NCBI GenBank assembly: GCA_017996675.1
Contig: JAGOGN010000017.1
Coordinates: 1-15,627 of the forward strand
Direction of reading: 5' to 3'
Source: Lachnospiraceae bacterium
GTDB lineage: Bacteria > Bacillota_A > Clostridia > Lachnospirales > Lachnospiraceae
DNA length: 15,627 bases
Positions 1-7,639 of the stretch are shown in pieces; the first letter of the stretch is position 1, and every line of letters begins with the position of its first letter. Made by a program: the position numbers and the translations under genes. The notes under the pieces were generated by a model. The model had not been told where the DNA came from. It did no database searches and worked only from the letters and a program-made list of their open reading frames with translations.

Positions 1-2
1 AT

Positions 3-818
3 CAAATAGGTGAGTTGCCATTAAGTGCAAGGGTAGAAGAACAATTATTGGAGCAACAGGGAGTAGAATCTTTATTTGCGATTCCGATTATGCGCAATGA
101 GATTCAAATCGGAATGTTGCGACTGGATTTTTCTGCAAAAGAGGTCTGGAATGGAAAAGATCAGATTCAGACATTTCAGACGGTAGGAAATTTAATTGGA
201 GAAGCATATGGAAAAGCGGAAGATGACGATAAAATGACCCATCTGGCTTTTTTTGATCAACTAACGAATATTCCAAATCGACAACTGTTTGGGGAACACA
301 TTAAACAATCCATCAAAAATGCAAAACGTCAAAATAATTCATTTTGTATTCTCTTTTTAGATCTAGATGAGTTTAAAACGGTAAATGATTCTGTTGGGCA
401 TCTGATTGGTGATCAGCTATTAATTCGAATCGCTCAACAATTGGATGCATCCGTTCGAAAGTCCGATGTGGTATGCCGTTTCGGCGGTGACGAGTTTTTG
501 ATTATGCTTAATCACATCGAGACCAAAAAAGATATTGAAACGGTACTACATAAAATCATCGCAGTTTTTGATGAACCGATACAGGTGGGTGAACATTATT
601 TTAATTTGACGGCCAGTATCGGTATCTCAGTTTATCCATTTGATGGACTAGATGAAGATACATTAATTAAAAACGCTGATATTGCGATGTTTAAAGCAAA
701 AGAGAAAGGCAAAAATCAAGTTGTATTTTGCACAGAGGAAATGAAAGATGAAATTGCACAGGTAATTGCGATTACCAATCATTTTTATCCCGATTGCAGA
801 ACAAATAGGTCTGATTAA
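3..818 (+). CDS. GAF-GGDEF diguanylate cyclase, 5' end outside window, EAL domain lost
   Basis: The reading frame is already open at base 3, so the true start lies upstream. The first ~60 visible residues look like the end of a GAF sensor domain (hydrophobic strands around SLFAIPIM and IGMLRLDF). A complete GGDEF domain follows: [11 protein letters not shown] at its start, FLDLDEFK for metal binding, RFGGDEF as the active site, and RKSD five residues before GGDEF, which is the canonical RxxD inhibitory I-site. The domain ends normally at [15 protein letters not shown]. It is therefore predicted to make c-di-GMP from two GTP and to be product-inhibited. After ITNH the frame is broken: about eleven residues of unrelated tail ([11 protein letters not shown]) lead to TAA, where an EAL phosphodiesterase domain would normally begin. 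This may be a still-active cyclase stripped of its phosphodiesterase half, or simply part of a dying gene. Confidence 0.85.
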   Translation, partial: QIGELPLSARVEEQLLEQQGVESLFAIPIMRNEIQIGMLRLDFSAKEVWNGKDQIQTFQTVGNLIGEAYGKAEDDDKMTHLAFFDQLTNIPNRQLFGEHIKQSIKNAKRQNNSFCILFLDLDEFKTVNDSVGHLIGDQLLIRIAQQLDASVRKSDVVCRFGGDEFLIMLNHIETKKDIETVLHKIIAVFDEPIQVGEHYFNLTASIGISVYPFDGLDEDTLIKNADIAMFKAKEKGKNQVVFCTEEMKDEIAQVIAITNHFYPDCRTNRSD

Positions 819-1148
819 TCAAATTGGAGAATGGGTATTGGAGGAAGCCTGTAGGCAGAATCAGAAATGATTACTGCACGATTAGTAGAACTTCGAAATA
901 TGGGAATTTCTTTAGCAATCGATGATTTTGGGATGGAATATTCATCCTTAAACCGAATCAAGTCGTTCCCAATCGATCGCTTAAAAATCGATATGAACTT
1001 TGTACAAGGAATTCTGACAAATAGCAAAGATCGAGCGATCGTTGAGGTCATTATTAGTCTTGCAAAGACTCTGAATCTGAAAGTAATTGCAGAAGGTGTG
1101 GAAGAGCCTTTGCATTTGAAAAAATTAGGATGCAACTTCAAACTGTGA
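784..1148 (+). pseudogene. Remnant of EAL (c-di-GMP phosphodiesterase) domain, multiply deleted
   Basis: Two pieces of one EAL domain lie in different frames. Piece 1 (784-867, frame of base 784) reads [20 protein letters not shown] then EACRQNQK, matching the part of the domain after the first third. Piece 2 (861-1148, frame of base 867) reads ARLVELRNMGISLAIDDFG, then PIDRLKID and VIAEGVEE. Missing are the opening strand with the EAL motif itself, the N-containing NLS strand, the ELTES-like motif and everything after AEGVE plus about ten residues. DDFG and LKID remain, but without the EAL glutamate no phosphodiesterase activity is expected. The pieces overlap at the bases CAGAA (862-866), which fits a deletion between short direct repeats. 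The last piece ends inside the 3' end of the convergent ABC transporter gene. This looks like stepwise deletion decay of the gene that also encodes the GGDEF domain. Confidence 0.85.
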
Positions 1149-2972
1149 ATTATATAGGTCGGCATAGAAGCCGTTTAACTTTAATAAATCTTCGTGGGTA
1201 CCTTGTTCAATGATATCTCCATCTTTCATGACCAAGATTAAATCAGCACTTTTGATGGTCGAGAGACGATGTGCAATAATAAAACTGGTTCGATTGTGCA
1301 TGAGGTGATCCATTGCTTTTTGGATTCGGATTTCAGTTCTGGTATCTACGGAGGAGGTCGCTTCATCCAAAATCAAAACAGGATTATCTGCAAGAATGGT
1401 ACGAGCAATCGTTAAGAGCTGTTTTTGACCTTGGGAAATATTGCTGGCATCTTCGTTGATTTCCATTTGATATCCACCTGGAAGAGTCTGTATAAAATGA
1501 TGTGCGTGGGCTGCTTTGGCAGCTGCGATGACCTCCTCATCGGTTGCATCAAGGCGTCCGTATCGAATGTTTTCCATTATCGTTCCAGAAAATAGCCAGG
1601 TATCTTGTAAGACCATTCCAAATGCTTCTCTTAAATCAGAACGATCGAAATTGCGAATGTCATGTCCATCTAAAAGAATCGAACCCTGGTTCACATCGTA
1701 AAAGCGCATAAGAAGTTTGACAATCGTTGTCTTTCCGGCACCAGTTGGTCCGACAATTGCAATCTTTTGTCCAGGAAGTGCTTGAGCACTAAAGTTGTGA
1801 ATAATGACCTGATCTTCTTTATAACCAAACTGAATGTTTTCAAATGTAACAGCGCCTTCAATATGTGATAAGTGAACAGGATGTTCAATCACTTGGGCTT
1901 CTTCTGGTTCTTCTAAAAATGCAAAAACTCGTTCGGCAGCAGCAGACATGGACTGCACCTGATTGATAACCTGTGCAATTTGAGCCATTGGCTGAGTAAA
2001 GTTTCTCACATATTGGATAAATGCTTGAATATCTCCAATTGTAATCACACCACGGATCGCCAATAATCCACCAGAAAGTGCCACTGCGGCATAACCTAAG
2101 TTTCCAACAAAGTTCATGATTGGGAACATCATTCCAGAAAGAAATTGAGATTTCCAAGCAGACTGATAGAGAATCTGATTGGTCTGATCAAAAGTTTCAA
2201 TGACTTCGCTCTCTTTATTGTATGCTTTAATAATGTTATGACCACCATAGACTTCTTCTACCTGACCATTGATGTGGCCTAAATATTCTTGTTGCGTCTT
2301 GAAATACTTTTGGGACTTTTTCACCATCAAAGAAATCAGAGCAGCAGATACAGGTAGAATAATCAACGCAATCAACGTCATCAAAGGAGAAATACTAAGC
2401 ATCATGATTAGGACACCGATGATGGTTGCACTAGAGGTTAGAATCTGGGTAACACTTTGATTCAGTGCCTGACCAAGCGTATCAATGTCATTGGTAATGA
2501 TGGACAACACCTCTCCATTGGTTCTGCTTTCAAAATAGTCCAGTGGCATACGGTTTATTTTTTTTGAAAGGTCATCCCTCATACGAAAACAAACTTTTTG
2601 CGAAATTCCAGTCATAATCCAGCCTTGAATAAAACTTAAGATTGCTCCAATACCATAAAGCCCTAATACAATCAGAAGAATGGTACCAATAAAGGTGAAA
2701 TCAATGGAACCAGTTCCTTTGATTTGGCGAGAAAGTCCACTGGCAAGTTCTGTGGTTGCTTTACCAAGAACTTTCGGTCCGGCTACATTAAAAATAGTAG
2801 AGCATGCTGCAAAAAATATGACAAAAAGAAGAGCAATACGATATCTTCCCGTATACTGGTAGAGTTTTTTCAGGGAACCTTTGAAGTCTTTTGCTTTTTC
2901 CATTGGTGCCATTCCCATATGACCACCTGGGCCGCCCGTACGACGTTTTGGTTTTAATGATTCATTTGACAT
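1125..2972 (-). CDS. ABC exporter half-transporter, TM288-like subunit (615 aa)
   Basis: Type IV (exporter-fold) half-transporter: a Gly/Met/Pro-rich N-terminal tail (1-30), six membrane helices (about 45-325) and a nucleotide-binding domain (375-600). Visible motifs are Walker A GPTGAGKTT (408-416), Q-loop Q456, signature ISQGQ (512-516), Walker B LILDE (533-537) and H-loop H568. The catalytic Glu537 and His568 are present, but the signature is SQGQ instead of SGGQ. This is the pattern of the subunit that supplies the active Walker sites in heterodimeric exporters such as TM288. I chose ATG 2972 because AGGAGG (2980-2985) lies just upstream; an in-frame ATG at 3032 would add 20 residues inside the previous gene. 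The stop of the upstream subunit (2986-2988) abuts this ribosome binding site, so the two are probably translationally coupled. The substrate cannot be told; multidrug or peptide export is likely. The 3' end overlaps EAL-domain debris. Confidence 0.93.
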   Translation of the reverse strand: MSNESLKPKRRTGGPGGHMGMAPMEKAKDFKGSLKKLYQYTGRYRIALLFVIFFAACSTIFNVAGPKVLGKATTELASGLSRQIKGTGSIDFTFIGTILLIVLGLYGIGAILSFIQGWIMTGISQKVCFRMRDDLSKKINRMPLDYFESRTNGEVLSIITNDIDTLGQALNQSVTQILTSSATIIGVLIMMLSISPLMTLIALIILPVSAALISLMVKKSQKYFKTQQEYLGHINGQVEEVYGGHNIIKAYNKESEVIETFDQTNQILYQSAWKSQFLSGMMFPIMNFVGNLGYAAVALSGGLLAIRGVITIGDIQAFIQYVRNFTQPMAQIAQVINQVQSMSAAAERVFAFLEEPEEAQVIEHPVHLSHIEGAVTFENIQFGYKEDQVIIHNFSAQALPGQKIAIVGPTGAGKTTIVKLLMRFYDVNQGSILLDGHDIRNFDRSDLREAFGMVLQDTWLFSGTIMENIRYGRLDATDEEVIAAAKAAHAHHFIQTLPGGYQMEINEDASNISQGQKQLLTIARTILADNPVLILDEATSSVDTRTEIRIQKAMDHLMHNRTSFIIAHRLSTIKSADLILVMKDGDIIEQGTHEDLLKLNGFYADLYNSQFEVAS

Positions 2973-2985
2973 TTGCGGTCCTCCT

Positions 2986-5256
2986 TTATTTATTCTCTTC
3001 CAGTTCAGTTGCTGAAAGTTGTGACTGTGCAATTTGTTGATATACTTCGCAGGAATCTAATAATTCTTTGTGCGTTCCCCTGCCAACGATTTGACCTTCA
3101 TCGATGACGATAATTTGTTCGGCATGAAGAATGGTACTAATTCTTTGAGCTACGATGATCAATGTACTCGAATGCACTTCCTGTCGAAGTGCTTTGCGAA
3201 GACTGGCATCCGTACGCAGATCTAAAGCGGAGAAACTATCATCAAAAATATAAATGGATGGATTTTTCGCGATGGCTCTTGCAATGGATAACCTTTGCTT
3301 TTGGCCACCGGAAACATTGGTTCCACCTTGAGAAATCTCGCTGTCATAAGTGTCTTCTTTTTCCATAATGAAATCAGAAGCCTGAGCAATCAATGCGGCC
3401 CGTTGAATTTCTTCGTCAGAGGCATCTTTATTTCCAAAACGTAAATTGGATGCTACTGTTCCGGAAAAAAGTACACCTTTTTGAGGCACAAATCCGATGG
3501 CGTCGCGAAGATCTTTAAGTGCTAGGTCCAAAATATTGACTCCGCCAATAGTAATCGAACCTTCTGTCACATCATATAGTCGAGGAATCAGGTTTACCAA
3601 GGTTGATTTACCAGATCCAGTTCCACCTATAATTGCGGTTGTTTCGCCTGGTTTAGCTGTAAAAGAAAGATCGACGAGTGCATCTTCGTTTGCATTGGGA
3701 TAACGGAAATGTACATGGTCAAAGACAACTGTGCTGTCTGCTTTATCCAATTTCTGTGGGTTCACGGATTCTTTAACGGTAAGTGGCGTTTTTAAAACTT
3801 CATCGATACGAGCAGCAGCAACTCCCGCTCTAGGAAGCATCACAGACATCATGGTCAGCATCAAAAATGACATTACAATCATCATGGCATAGGTGATAAA
3901 AGCGGTCATGGAACCAACTTCTAAAACTCCATCACTGATTCGATGGGCAGAAACCCAAACAATTAAGATGGTCAGTCCATACATAATCATCATCATGATT
4001 GGCATCATGAAAGTCATGACACGGTTCGTAAAGAGCATGGTTTTTGTTAACTGTTTATTTGCATGTTCAAAACGTTCTTCTTCCGATCTTTCTCGGCCAA
4101 AAGCTCGAATAACTGGAATACCAGTTAAAATCTCTCTAGACACAAGATTCAGTCGATCAACCAATTTTTGCATCAGTTTAAATTTAGGCATTGCAACTGC
4201 CATCAAGACTGCTACTAAACCAAGAATCAGTAAAATGGCAAGACCAATGATCCATTCCATATTTGCTCCGGTCTGTAATACTTTAATGACACCACCGATT
4301 CCAAGGATTGGTGCATAAGCGATCATTCGTAGCATTAGAGCGGTAACCAATTGAATCTGTTGAACGTCATTGGTACTTCTGGTTATTAAAGAAGCTGTCG
4401 AAAATTGATCGATTTCAGCACTTGAAAAACGTACAACTTTTTTAAAAATACTGCTTCGTAAATTCATACCAACACCAGCGCCGATTTTGGAAGCAAAAAA
4501 ACCGACAAAAATAGTTACCACACCCATTAAAAGAGCAAGAGCAACCATTTTCAGCCCAGCAACCCATAAAAATTTCTTTTGAATGGAATCGATATTGATT
4601 CCAGCCTCTTTTGAGGTTTGTATGGAATAGGAAATACCCATAGAATGAATCATCGAATCGCCTACTTTAGAAAAACTCTTTTCCATGTCTGATCTACTTT
4701 TTAATAGATCGGTCTGTTGCATTTTTCCTGACTCGACCATTTTTTGGAAAATAGGTCTCATGTCAACGGTGGTAACTTTTTTTGTGGAAGCTTTTAGAGA
4801 AACCTGCATCATTTCACCAATTTGTTCAATGCTCAGATTTTGAAGCTTGTCTGCAGTTGTACCCATTTGTACAGCGATTGTTTTTCGAAAGACGGATTCT
4901 TCGACCTGAGACATTTGATAATTATAAAGAAGTGCAAAGGTTAACTGCTCATCCCGCTTGGTGAGCAAATCTTCCTCTTTTATAGATCTGTTATATAGTT
5001 TTCCGCTCTTTTCATAGCTGCTCTTCCAAAGAGATTGTTCCTTTTTGGACATAAAAAGCTGGACCTTTTGAAATTCGTCTTCTTTTATTTTAAGTGGAAG
5101 GACATGTTCAATTCCCTTATTTTGTATACCGGTATCAATAATTTCAGAAGTATACTGAGGAAGAGACAGATCGCACCAGGCCTGGATCAAAAGTAAGAAA
5201 AAAATCAGAAGTGCCATTTTCCAAAATGGCCGAATGTTCTTTAATATTTTAATCAT
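2986..5256 (-). CDS. ABC exporter half-transporter, TM287-like subunit with large extracytoplasmic insert (756 aa)
   Basis: Partner subunit of the 615-residue transporter. TM1 is at about 13-30, followed by an unusually long, mostly helical, charged segment (about 45-225) before TM2 at about 230-253; this should face outside. The other helices run to about 475. NBD motifs: Walker A GGTGSGKST (544-552), Q592, signature VSGGQ (648-652), Walker B IYIFDD (668-673) and VAQRIST at the H-loop. The catalytic Glu is Asp673 and the H-loop His is Gln704, so this subunit forms the degenerate ATP site while giving a canonical SGGQ signature to its partner, as in TM287/288, LmrCD and BmrCD. Usual half-transporters have about 570-620 residues; the excess is the insert. 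ATG 5254-5256 follows AAAGGAGC and overlaps the MarR stop by 8 bases, so it is the second gene of the operon. Confidence 0.93.
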   Translation of the reverse strand: MIKILKNIRPFWKMALLIFFLLLIQAWCDLSLPQYTSEIIDTGIQNKGIEHVLPLKIKEDEFQKVQLFMSKKEQSLWKSSYEKSGKLYNRSIKEEDLLTKRDEQLTFALLYNYQMSQVEESVFRKTIAVQMGTTADKLQNLSIEQIGEMMQVSLKASTKKVTTVDMRPIFQKMVESGKMQQTDLLKSRSDMEKSFSKVGDSMIHSMGISYSIQTSKEAGINIDSIQKKFLWVAGLKMVALALLMGVVTIFVGFFASKIGAGVGMNLRSSIFKKVVRFSSAEIDQFSTASLITRSTNDVQQIQLVTALMLRMIAYAPILGIGGVIKVLQTGANMEWIIGLAILLILGLVAVLMAVAMPKFKLMQKLVDRLNLVSREILTGIPVIRAFGRERSEEERFEHANKQLTKTMLFTNRVMTFMMPIMMMIMYGLTILIVWVSAHRISDGVLEVGSMTAFITYAMMIVMSFLMLTMMSVMLPRAGVAAARIDEVLKTPLTVKESVNPQKLDKADSTVVFDHVHFRYPNANEDALVDLSFTAKPGETTAIIGGTGSGKSTLVNLIPRLYDVTEGSITIGGVNILDLALKDLRDAIGFVPQKGVLFSGTVASNLRFGNKDASDEEIQRAALIAQASDFIMEKEDTYDSEISQGGTNVSGGQKQRLSIARAIAKNPSIYIFDDSFSALDLRTDASLRKALRQEVHSSTLIIVAQRISTILHAEQIIVIDEGQIVGRGTHKELLDSCEVYQQIAQSQLSATELEENK

Positions 5257-5749
5257 TTTGTTGCTCCTTTTTCATTTTGTCGCTTCGTGCTTGAAATTCT
5301 TTTTGAGTGATATCATAAAAATCCTGAAGGTATTGAATTAGTAAGTCCAAATGTTCAGGATCCATCTGCGCTAAAACACTGTCTGTAAATTCAACCATAA
5401 TTTGTTCTGCTTCTAATAGCTTTGCTTTTCCATTTTCAGTAAGTAAAATATAAGTATTACGTCGGTCATTTGGATTAATTTGCCTTGTAATTAAGTTTTT
5501 TTCTTCCATTACTTTTAGTGAGCGTGAAATAGACGGTGGAGAAACACGTATTTTTTTGGCAAGATCGGATGTGCTGATTTTGTTATTTACTTTACAGGGC
5601 TCGCTTGCGCGACAGGGATGAATTTCTTCATATGCGATGGATTTCAGAATGGCGAATTCGCTATGATTTAAATCTTCCATTAAAGAAGAAAAATGTAATT
5701 TTCGAAATTGTGAAAACGTGTGGAACAGACGATAGGCTGTTTCATTCAT
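5249..5749 (-). CDS. MarR-family transcriptional regulator (166 aa)
   Basis: Winged-helix regulator, first gene of the MarR-ABC-ABC operon. The recognition-helix region is STSDLAKKIRVSPPSISRSL (59-78). The wing is NDRRNTYILLTENGK (94-108), the usual MarR DRR...LT.G signature. The C-terminal helices from about 110 should form the dimer interface. Between helix 2 and the HTH is a short extra loop with two cysteines (C46 and C52), unusual for the family and a possible redox or metal site (speculation). ATG 5747-5749 is preceded by AAGGAGG at normal distance. The promoter and a duplicated palindrome lie directly upstream, so it probably represses its own operon and is released by a substrate of the exporter; that last step is inference from the common MarR-ABC arrangement. 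C-terminal Lys/Glu/Gln tail with no clear role. Confidence 0.93.
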   Translation of the reverse strand: MNETAYRLFHTFSQFRKLHFSSLMEDLNHSEFAILKSIAYEEIHPCRASEPCKVNNKISTSDLAKKIRVSPPSISRSLKVMEEKNLITRQINPNDRRNTYILLTENGKAKLLEAEQIMVEFTDSVLAQMDPEHLDLLIQYLQDFYDITQKEFQARSDKMKKEQQND

Positions 5750-5775
5750 TTAAGGGTACCTCCTTGCATTGGTTA

Positions 5776-5812
5776 ATACTTAACATTGTTATTTAATAAC
5801 ATTGTTAAGTAT
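5776..5812. promoter_or_regulatory. Duplicated palindromic operator, probable MarR binding site
   Basis: A 37-bp near-perfect inverted repeat, with one mismatched pair and the centre base as the only departures. It is built from two direct copies of TAACATTGTTA (5781-5791 and 5797-5807), each itself palindromic apart from its central base, 16 bp centre to centre. It touches the -10 box and covers the start point of the marR operon promoter, so a bound dimer pair would block initiation. That MarR binds here is inference from position and symmetry. Confidence 0.8.
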
Positions 5813-5839
5813 GATAGCATGGGATAGTGGGTCAGTCAA
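5811..5839 (-). promoter_or_regulatory. Promoter of the marR-ABC operon
   Basis: On the minus strand: -35 TTGACT (5839-5834), 17-bp spacer, -10 TATCAT (5816-5811), with TG one base before the -10 (extended -10). Start point expected near 5804, inside the double palindrome. Confidence 0.8.
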
Positions 5840-5923
5840 TAGATTTATTTATAATACGTCAATGAACCATAATCAATAAAGGTTCGAGAAATCAGAAGAT
5901 AATACCAAGAATAGAGTGAATAC

Positions 5924-5952
5924 TAGACATTTGGAAACGATTCTGATATGCT
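5924..5952 (+). promoter_or_regulatory. Likely promoter of the DUF975-CmpB gene
   Basis: TAGACA (5924-5929), 17-bp spacer, TATGCT (5947-5952) preceded by TG (5944-5945, extended -10 type). Both hexamers are imperfect, so this is moderate evidence. It fires away from the marR promoter about 90 bp off; the 5840-5923 stretch between them shows nothing else. Confidence 0.5.
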
Positions 5953-5984
5953 TTACCTATGTAAACATAATAGGAGATTGAGAC

Positions 5985-7535
5985 GTGAAGAATTCAAATC
6001 AGAAAGAAATCGGTTGGAGTAGGAAACAACTTAAAAGAGAAGGAAGAAAGGCGTTAAAGCGAAATTATTTTCAGGCACTTTTAGTTTCCCTAGTTATTTT
6101 CTTCTTTGTAAAAGGATTTCATGATATATCAAAAAAACCTGCCATTGATAATTTGCGATTATCTTTGCATGGGCAAAGCAATATTACCATCGTCAATGAT
6201 TTGATTCAAAATTCAAATCGAAGTCTTGGAGATCTAGTCAAACCCTATTTGGTTGGGAAACAAGGTGTGATGGCAACACTGGTCAATAATATTACCAAAT
6301 CAGGTTCTTTTTTGTATGGAATTTTAAATGCTATCAATCAAATGATTTTCCATGGTAGTTTCAGCTATATCCTTATTTTGTTTTTTGGTGCCTTTATTGC
6401 TCTTATGTTTCAGCTGTATGTACGGAATATTTTGCGCGTAGGTTCGGCAAGATTTTTTATGGAAAACAGTACCTATCGTGAAACAGCAGTTGGAAAAGTA
6501 AGATACATCTATCAATTAGGAAAGACCAGAAAAGTCGCAAAAACGATGTTTTTTGAAAATTTATTTCTCACTTTATGGTTTTTTACGATTGTAGGAGGTT
6601 TTATAAAACAGTATTCTTATCGAATGATTCCCTACATTCTAGCTGAAAACCCAGAAATGAGTAGAAAAGAGGTATTCCAATTATCTAGTCAAATGATGAA
6701 AGGAAATAAGTGGCGGACTTTTTTGTTGGACCTTTCCTTTTTATTATGGGTGGTTCCTGTATTTCTGACTGCTGGAGTGCTGGATTATTTCTTTTTATTT
6801 CCTTATCGCTGCGCAACGGATGCAGAATTATATCGTGAACTCAGAGCTTCATTTATAAAAGAAAAACCGGAATACAGCGCTTATTTTGTAGATCAGGGAT
6901 TATTTCAGGAGAAAGTAGAAGACTCCTATCCAATTGTGTCCTATCCCTTTCCATTTGCAAAGCATTATAAATGGACAAAATATGACTACATGTGTTCTTA
7001 TTCAGTACGTTCCCTGATTTTAATCTTTTTTACGTTTTGTATAGTAGGTTGGGTTTGGGAAGTGGCATTTCATTTTATGAATACCGGACATTTTGTCAAT
7101 CGAGGTGTGCTTTATGGGCCCTGGCTTCCGATTTACGGAAGTGGAGGAGTTTTAATATTGATTTTTTTAAAGCGGTTTCGACCTAGACCTCTACTATATT
7201 TTGGTTCAGTTATGGTAGTATGTGGTAGTTTGGAGTATTTGATTTCCTGTTGGCTGGAATATTCGAAAGGTGCAATGTGGTGGAATTATCATAAAATGTT
7301 CTTGAATTTAAACGGAAGAATTTGCCTGGAGGGACTGTTATTTTTTGGATTAGGAGGAATGATTTTTACTTATATATTTGCTCCGTATGTAAATCATTGG
7401 TTTCAGAAAATTCCGAAGAAGACGGGTAAGGTGATATGTACCATCCTTATCATTTGTTTTCTGTCAGATCTAATCTATTCTGAATTTCATCCGAATATGG
7501 CTGCAGGAAAAGAGATTCAGACGCAGAAGAAATGA
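5985..7535 (+). CDS. Membrane protein: DUF975 fused to CmpB-type putative ABC-transporter permease domain (516 aa)
   Basis: Integral membrane protein with about nine predicted helices (roughly 28-43, 125-146, 189-205, 247-273, 340-360, 383-395, 404-424, 448-466, 481-498). The N-terminal half resembles DUF975 proteins: basic start with RKQLKREGRKALK, a loop of about 80 residues after the first helix, then YVRNILRVGSARFFMEN. The C-terminal half (about 330-470) resembles the CmpB family (PF06541): YDYMCSYSVRSLILIF, FVNRGVLYGPWLPIYGSGG, SLEYLISCWLEY, WWNYHKMFLNLNGRICLEG. Both domain names are from memory of their motifs. The function of both families is not established; the ABC-transporter label of CmpB is only putative, and no ATPase gene is adjacent on this strand. 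The start is GTG with AGGAG 8 bases upstream (5972-5976); the next in-frame Met is 95 residues later. Monocistronic: own promoter and a terminator 8 bases after the stop. Confidence 0.85.
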   Translation: MKNSNQKEIGWSRKQLKREGRKALKRNYFQALLVSLVIFFFVKGFHDISKKPAIDNLRLSLHGQSNITIVNDLIQNSNRSLGDLVKPYLVGKQGVMATLVNNITKSGSFLYGILNAINQMIFHGSFSYILILFFGAFIALMFQLYVRNILRVGSARFFMENSTYRETAVGKVRYIYQLGKTRKVAKTMFFENLFLTLWFFTIVGGFIKQYSYRMIPYILAENPEMSRKEVFQLSSQMMKGNKWRTFLLDLSFLLWVVPVFLTAGVLDYFFLFPYRCATDAELYRELRASFIKEKPEYSAYFVDQGLFQEKVEDSYPIVSYPFPFAKHYKWTKYDYMCSYSVRSLILIFFTFCIVGWVWEVAFHFMNTGHFVNRGVLYGPWLPIYGSGGVLILIFLKRFRPRPLLYFGSVMVVCGSLEYLISCWLEYSKGAMWWNYHKMFLNLNGRICLEGLLFFGLGGMIFTYIFAPYVNHWFQKIPKKTGKVICTILIICFLSDLIYSEFHPNMAAGKEIQTQKK

Positions 7536-7543
7536 AAAATGTG

Positions 7544-7568
7544 AAAAGCAGCCTTGCTGCTTTTTTTT
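7544..7568 (+). terminator. Intrinsic terminator after the DUF975-CmpB gene
   Basis: Stem AAAAGCAGC (7544-7552), loop CTT, stem GCTGCTTTT (7556-7564), with the T run continuing to 7568. It separates this gene from the ribonucleotide reductase promoter, whose -35 begins two bases later. Confidence 0.9.
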
Positions 7569-7569
7569 C

Positions 7570-7598
7570 TTGCAAAACACTACATGTTGGTATAACAT
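7570..7598 (+). promoter_or_regulatory. Promoter of the ribonucleotide reductase gene
   Basis: -35 TTGCAA (7570-7575), 17-bp spacer, -10 TAACAT (7593-7598). An overlapping TATAAC at 7591-7596 could serve instead with a 15-bp spacer. The first NrdR-like box fills the spacer. Confidence 0.65.
7577..7592. promoter_or_regulatory. NrdR box 1
   Basis: ACACTACATGTTGGTA compared with the NrdR consensus acaCwAtATaTwGtgt: the strongly conserved C4, A6, A8, T9, T11 and G13 all match. It lies between the -35 and -10 of the promoter, where binding would block RNA polymerase. Consensus from memory. Confidence 0.7.
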
Positions 7599-7608
7599 AT
7601 AGATAGAA

Positions 7609-7624
7609 ACACTAGATATCGATT
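7609..7624. promoter_or_regulatory. NrdR box 2
   Basis: ACACTAGATATCGATT matches the same conserved positions, with a departure at the w12 position and at part of the right flank. It starts exactly 32 bp (three helical turns) after box 1, the spacing typical of paired NrdR boxes, and lies just downstream of the expected transcription start. Confidence 0.65.
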
Positions 7625-7639
7625 AATGTGGAGGATAAA

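Noticed and set aside
784..1148. Transposon insertion as the cause of the broken EAL domain
   Set aside because: No inverted repeats, target duplications or transposase fragments; the pieces join directly, one at a short repeat, so plain deletion explains it better.
2973..3032. Upstream ATG at 3032 as start of the 615-residue transporter
   Set aside because: It lies inside the previous gene and would place AGGAGG within the coding region; ATG 2972 is correctly spaced from that site.
3893..4318. 141-codon plus-strand frame inside the ABC transporter gene
   Set aside because: It lies wholly antisense to a clear membrane-domain coding region, and has no supporting signals.
7569..7639. Cobalamin riboswitch before the B12-dependent reductase
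   Set aside because: Only about 70 bases lie between the terminator and the start codon, too short, and no B12-box is seen.
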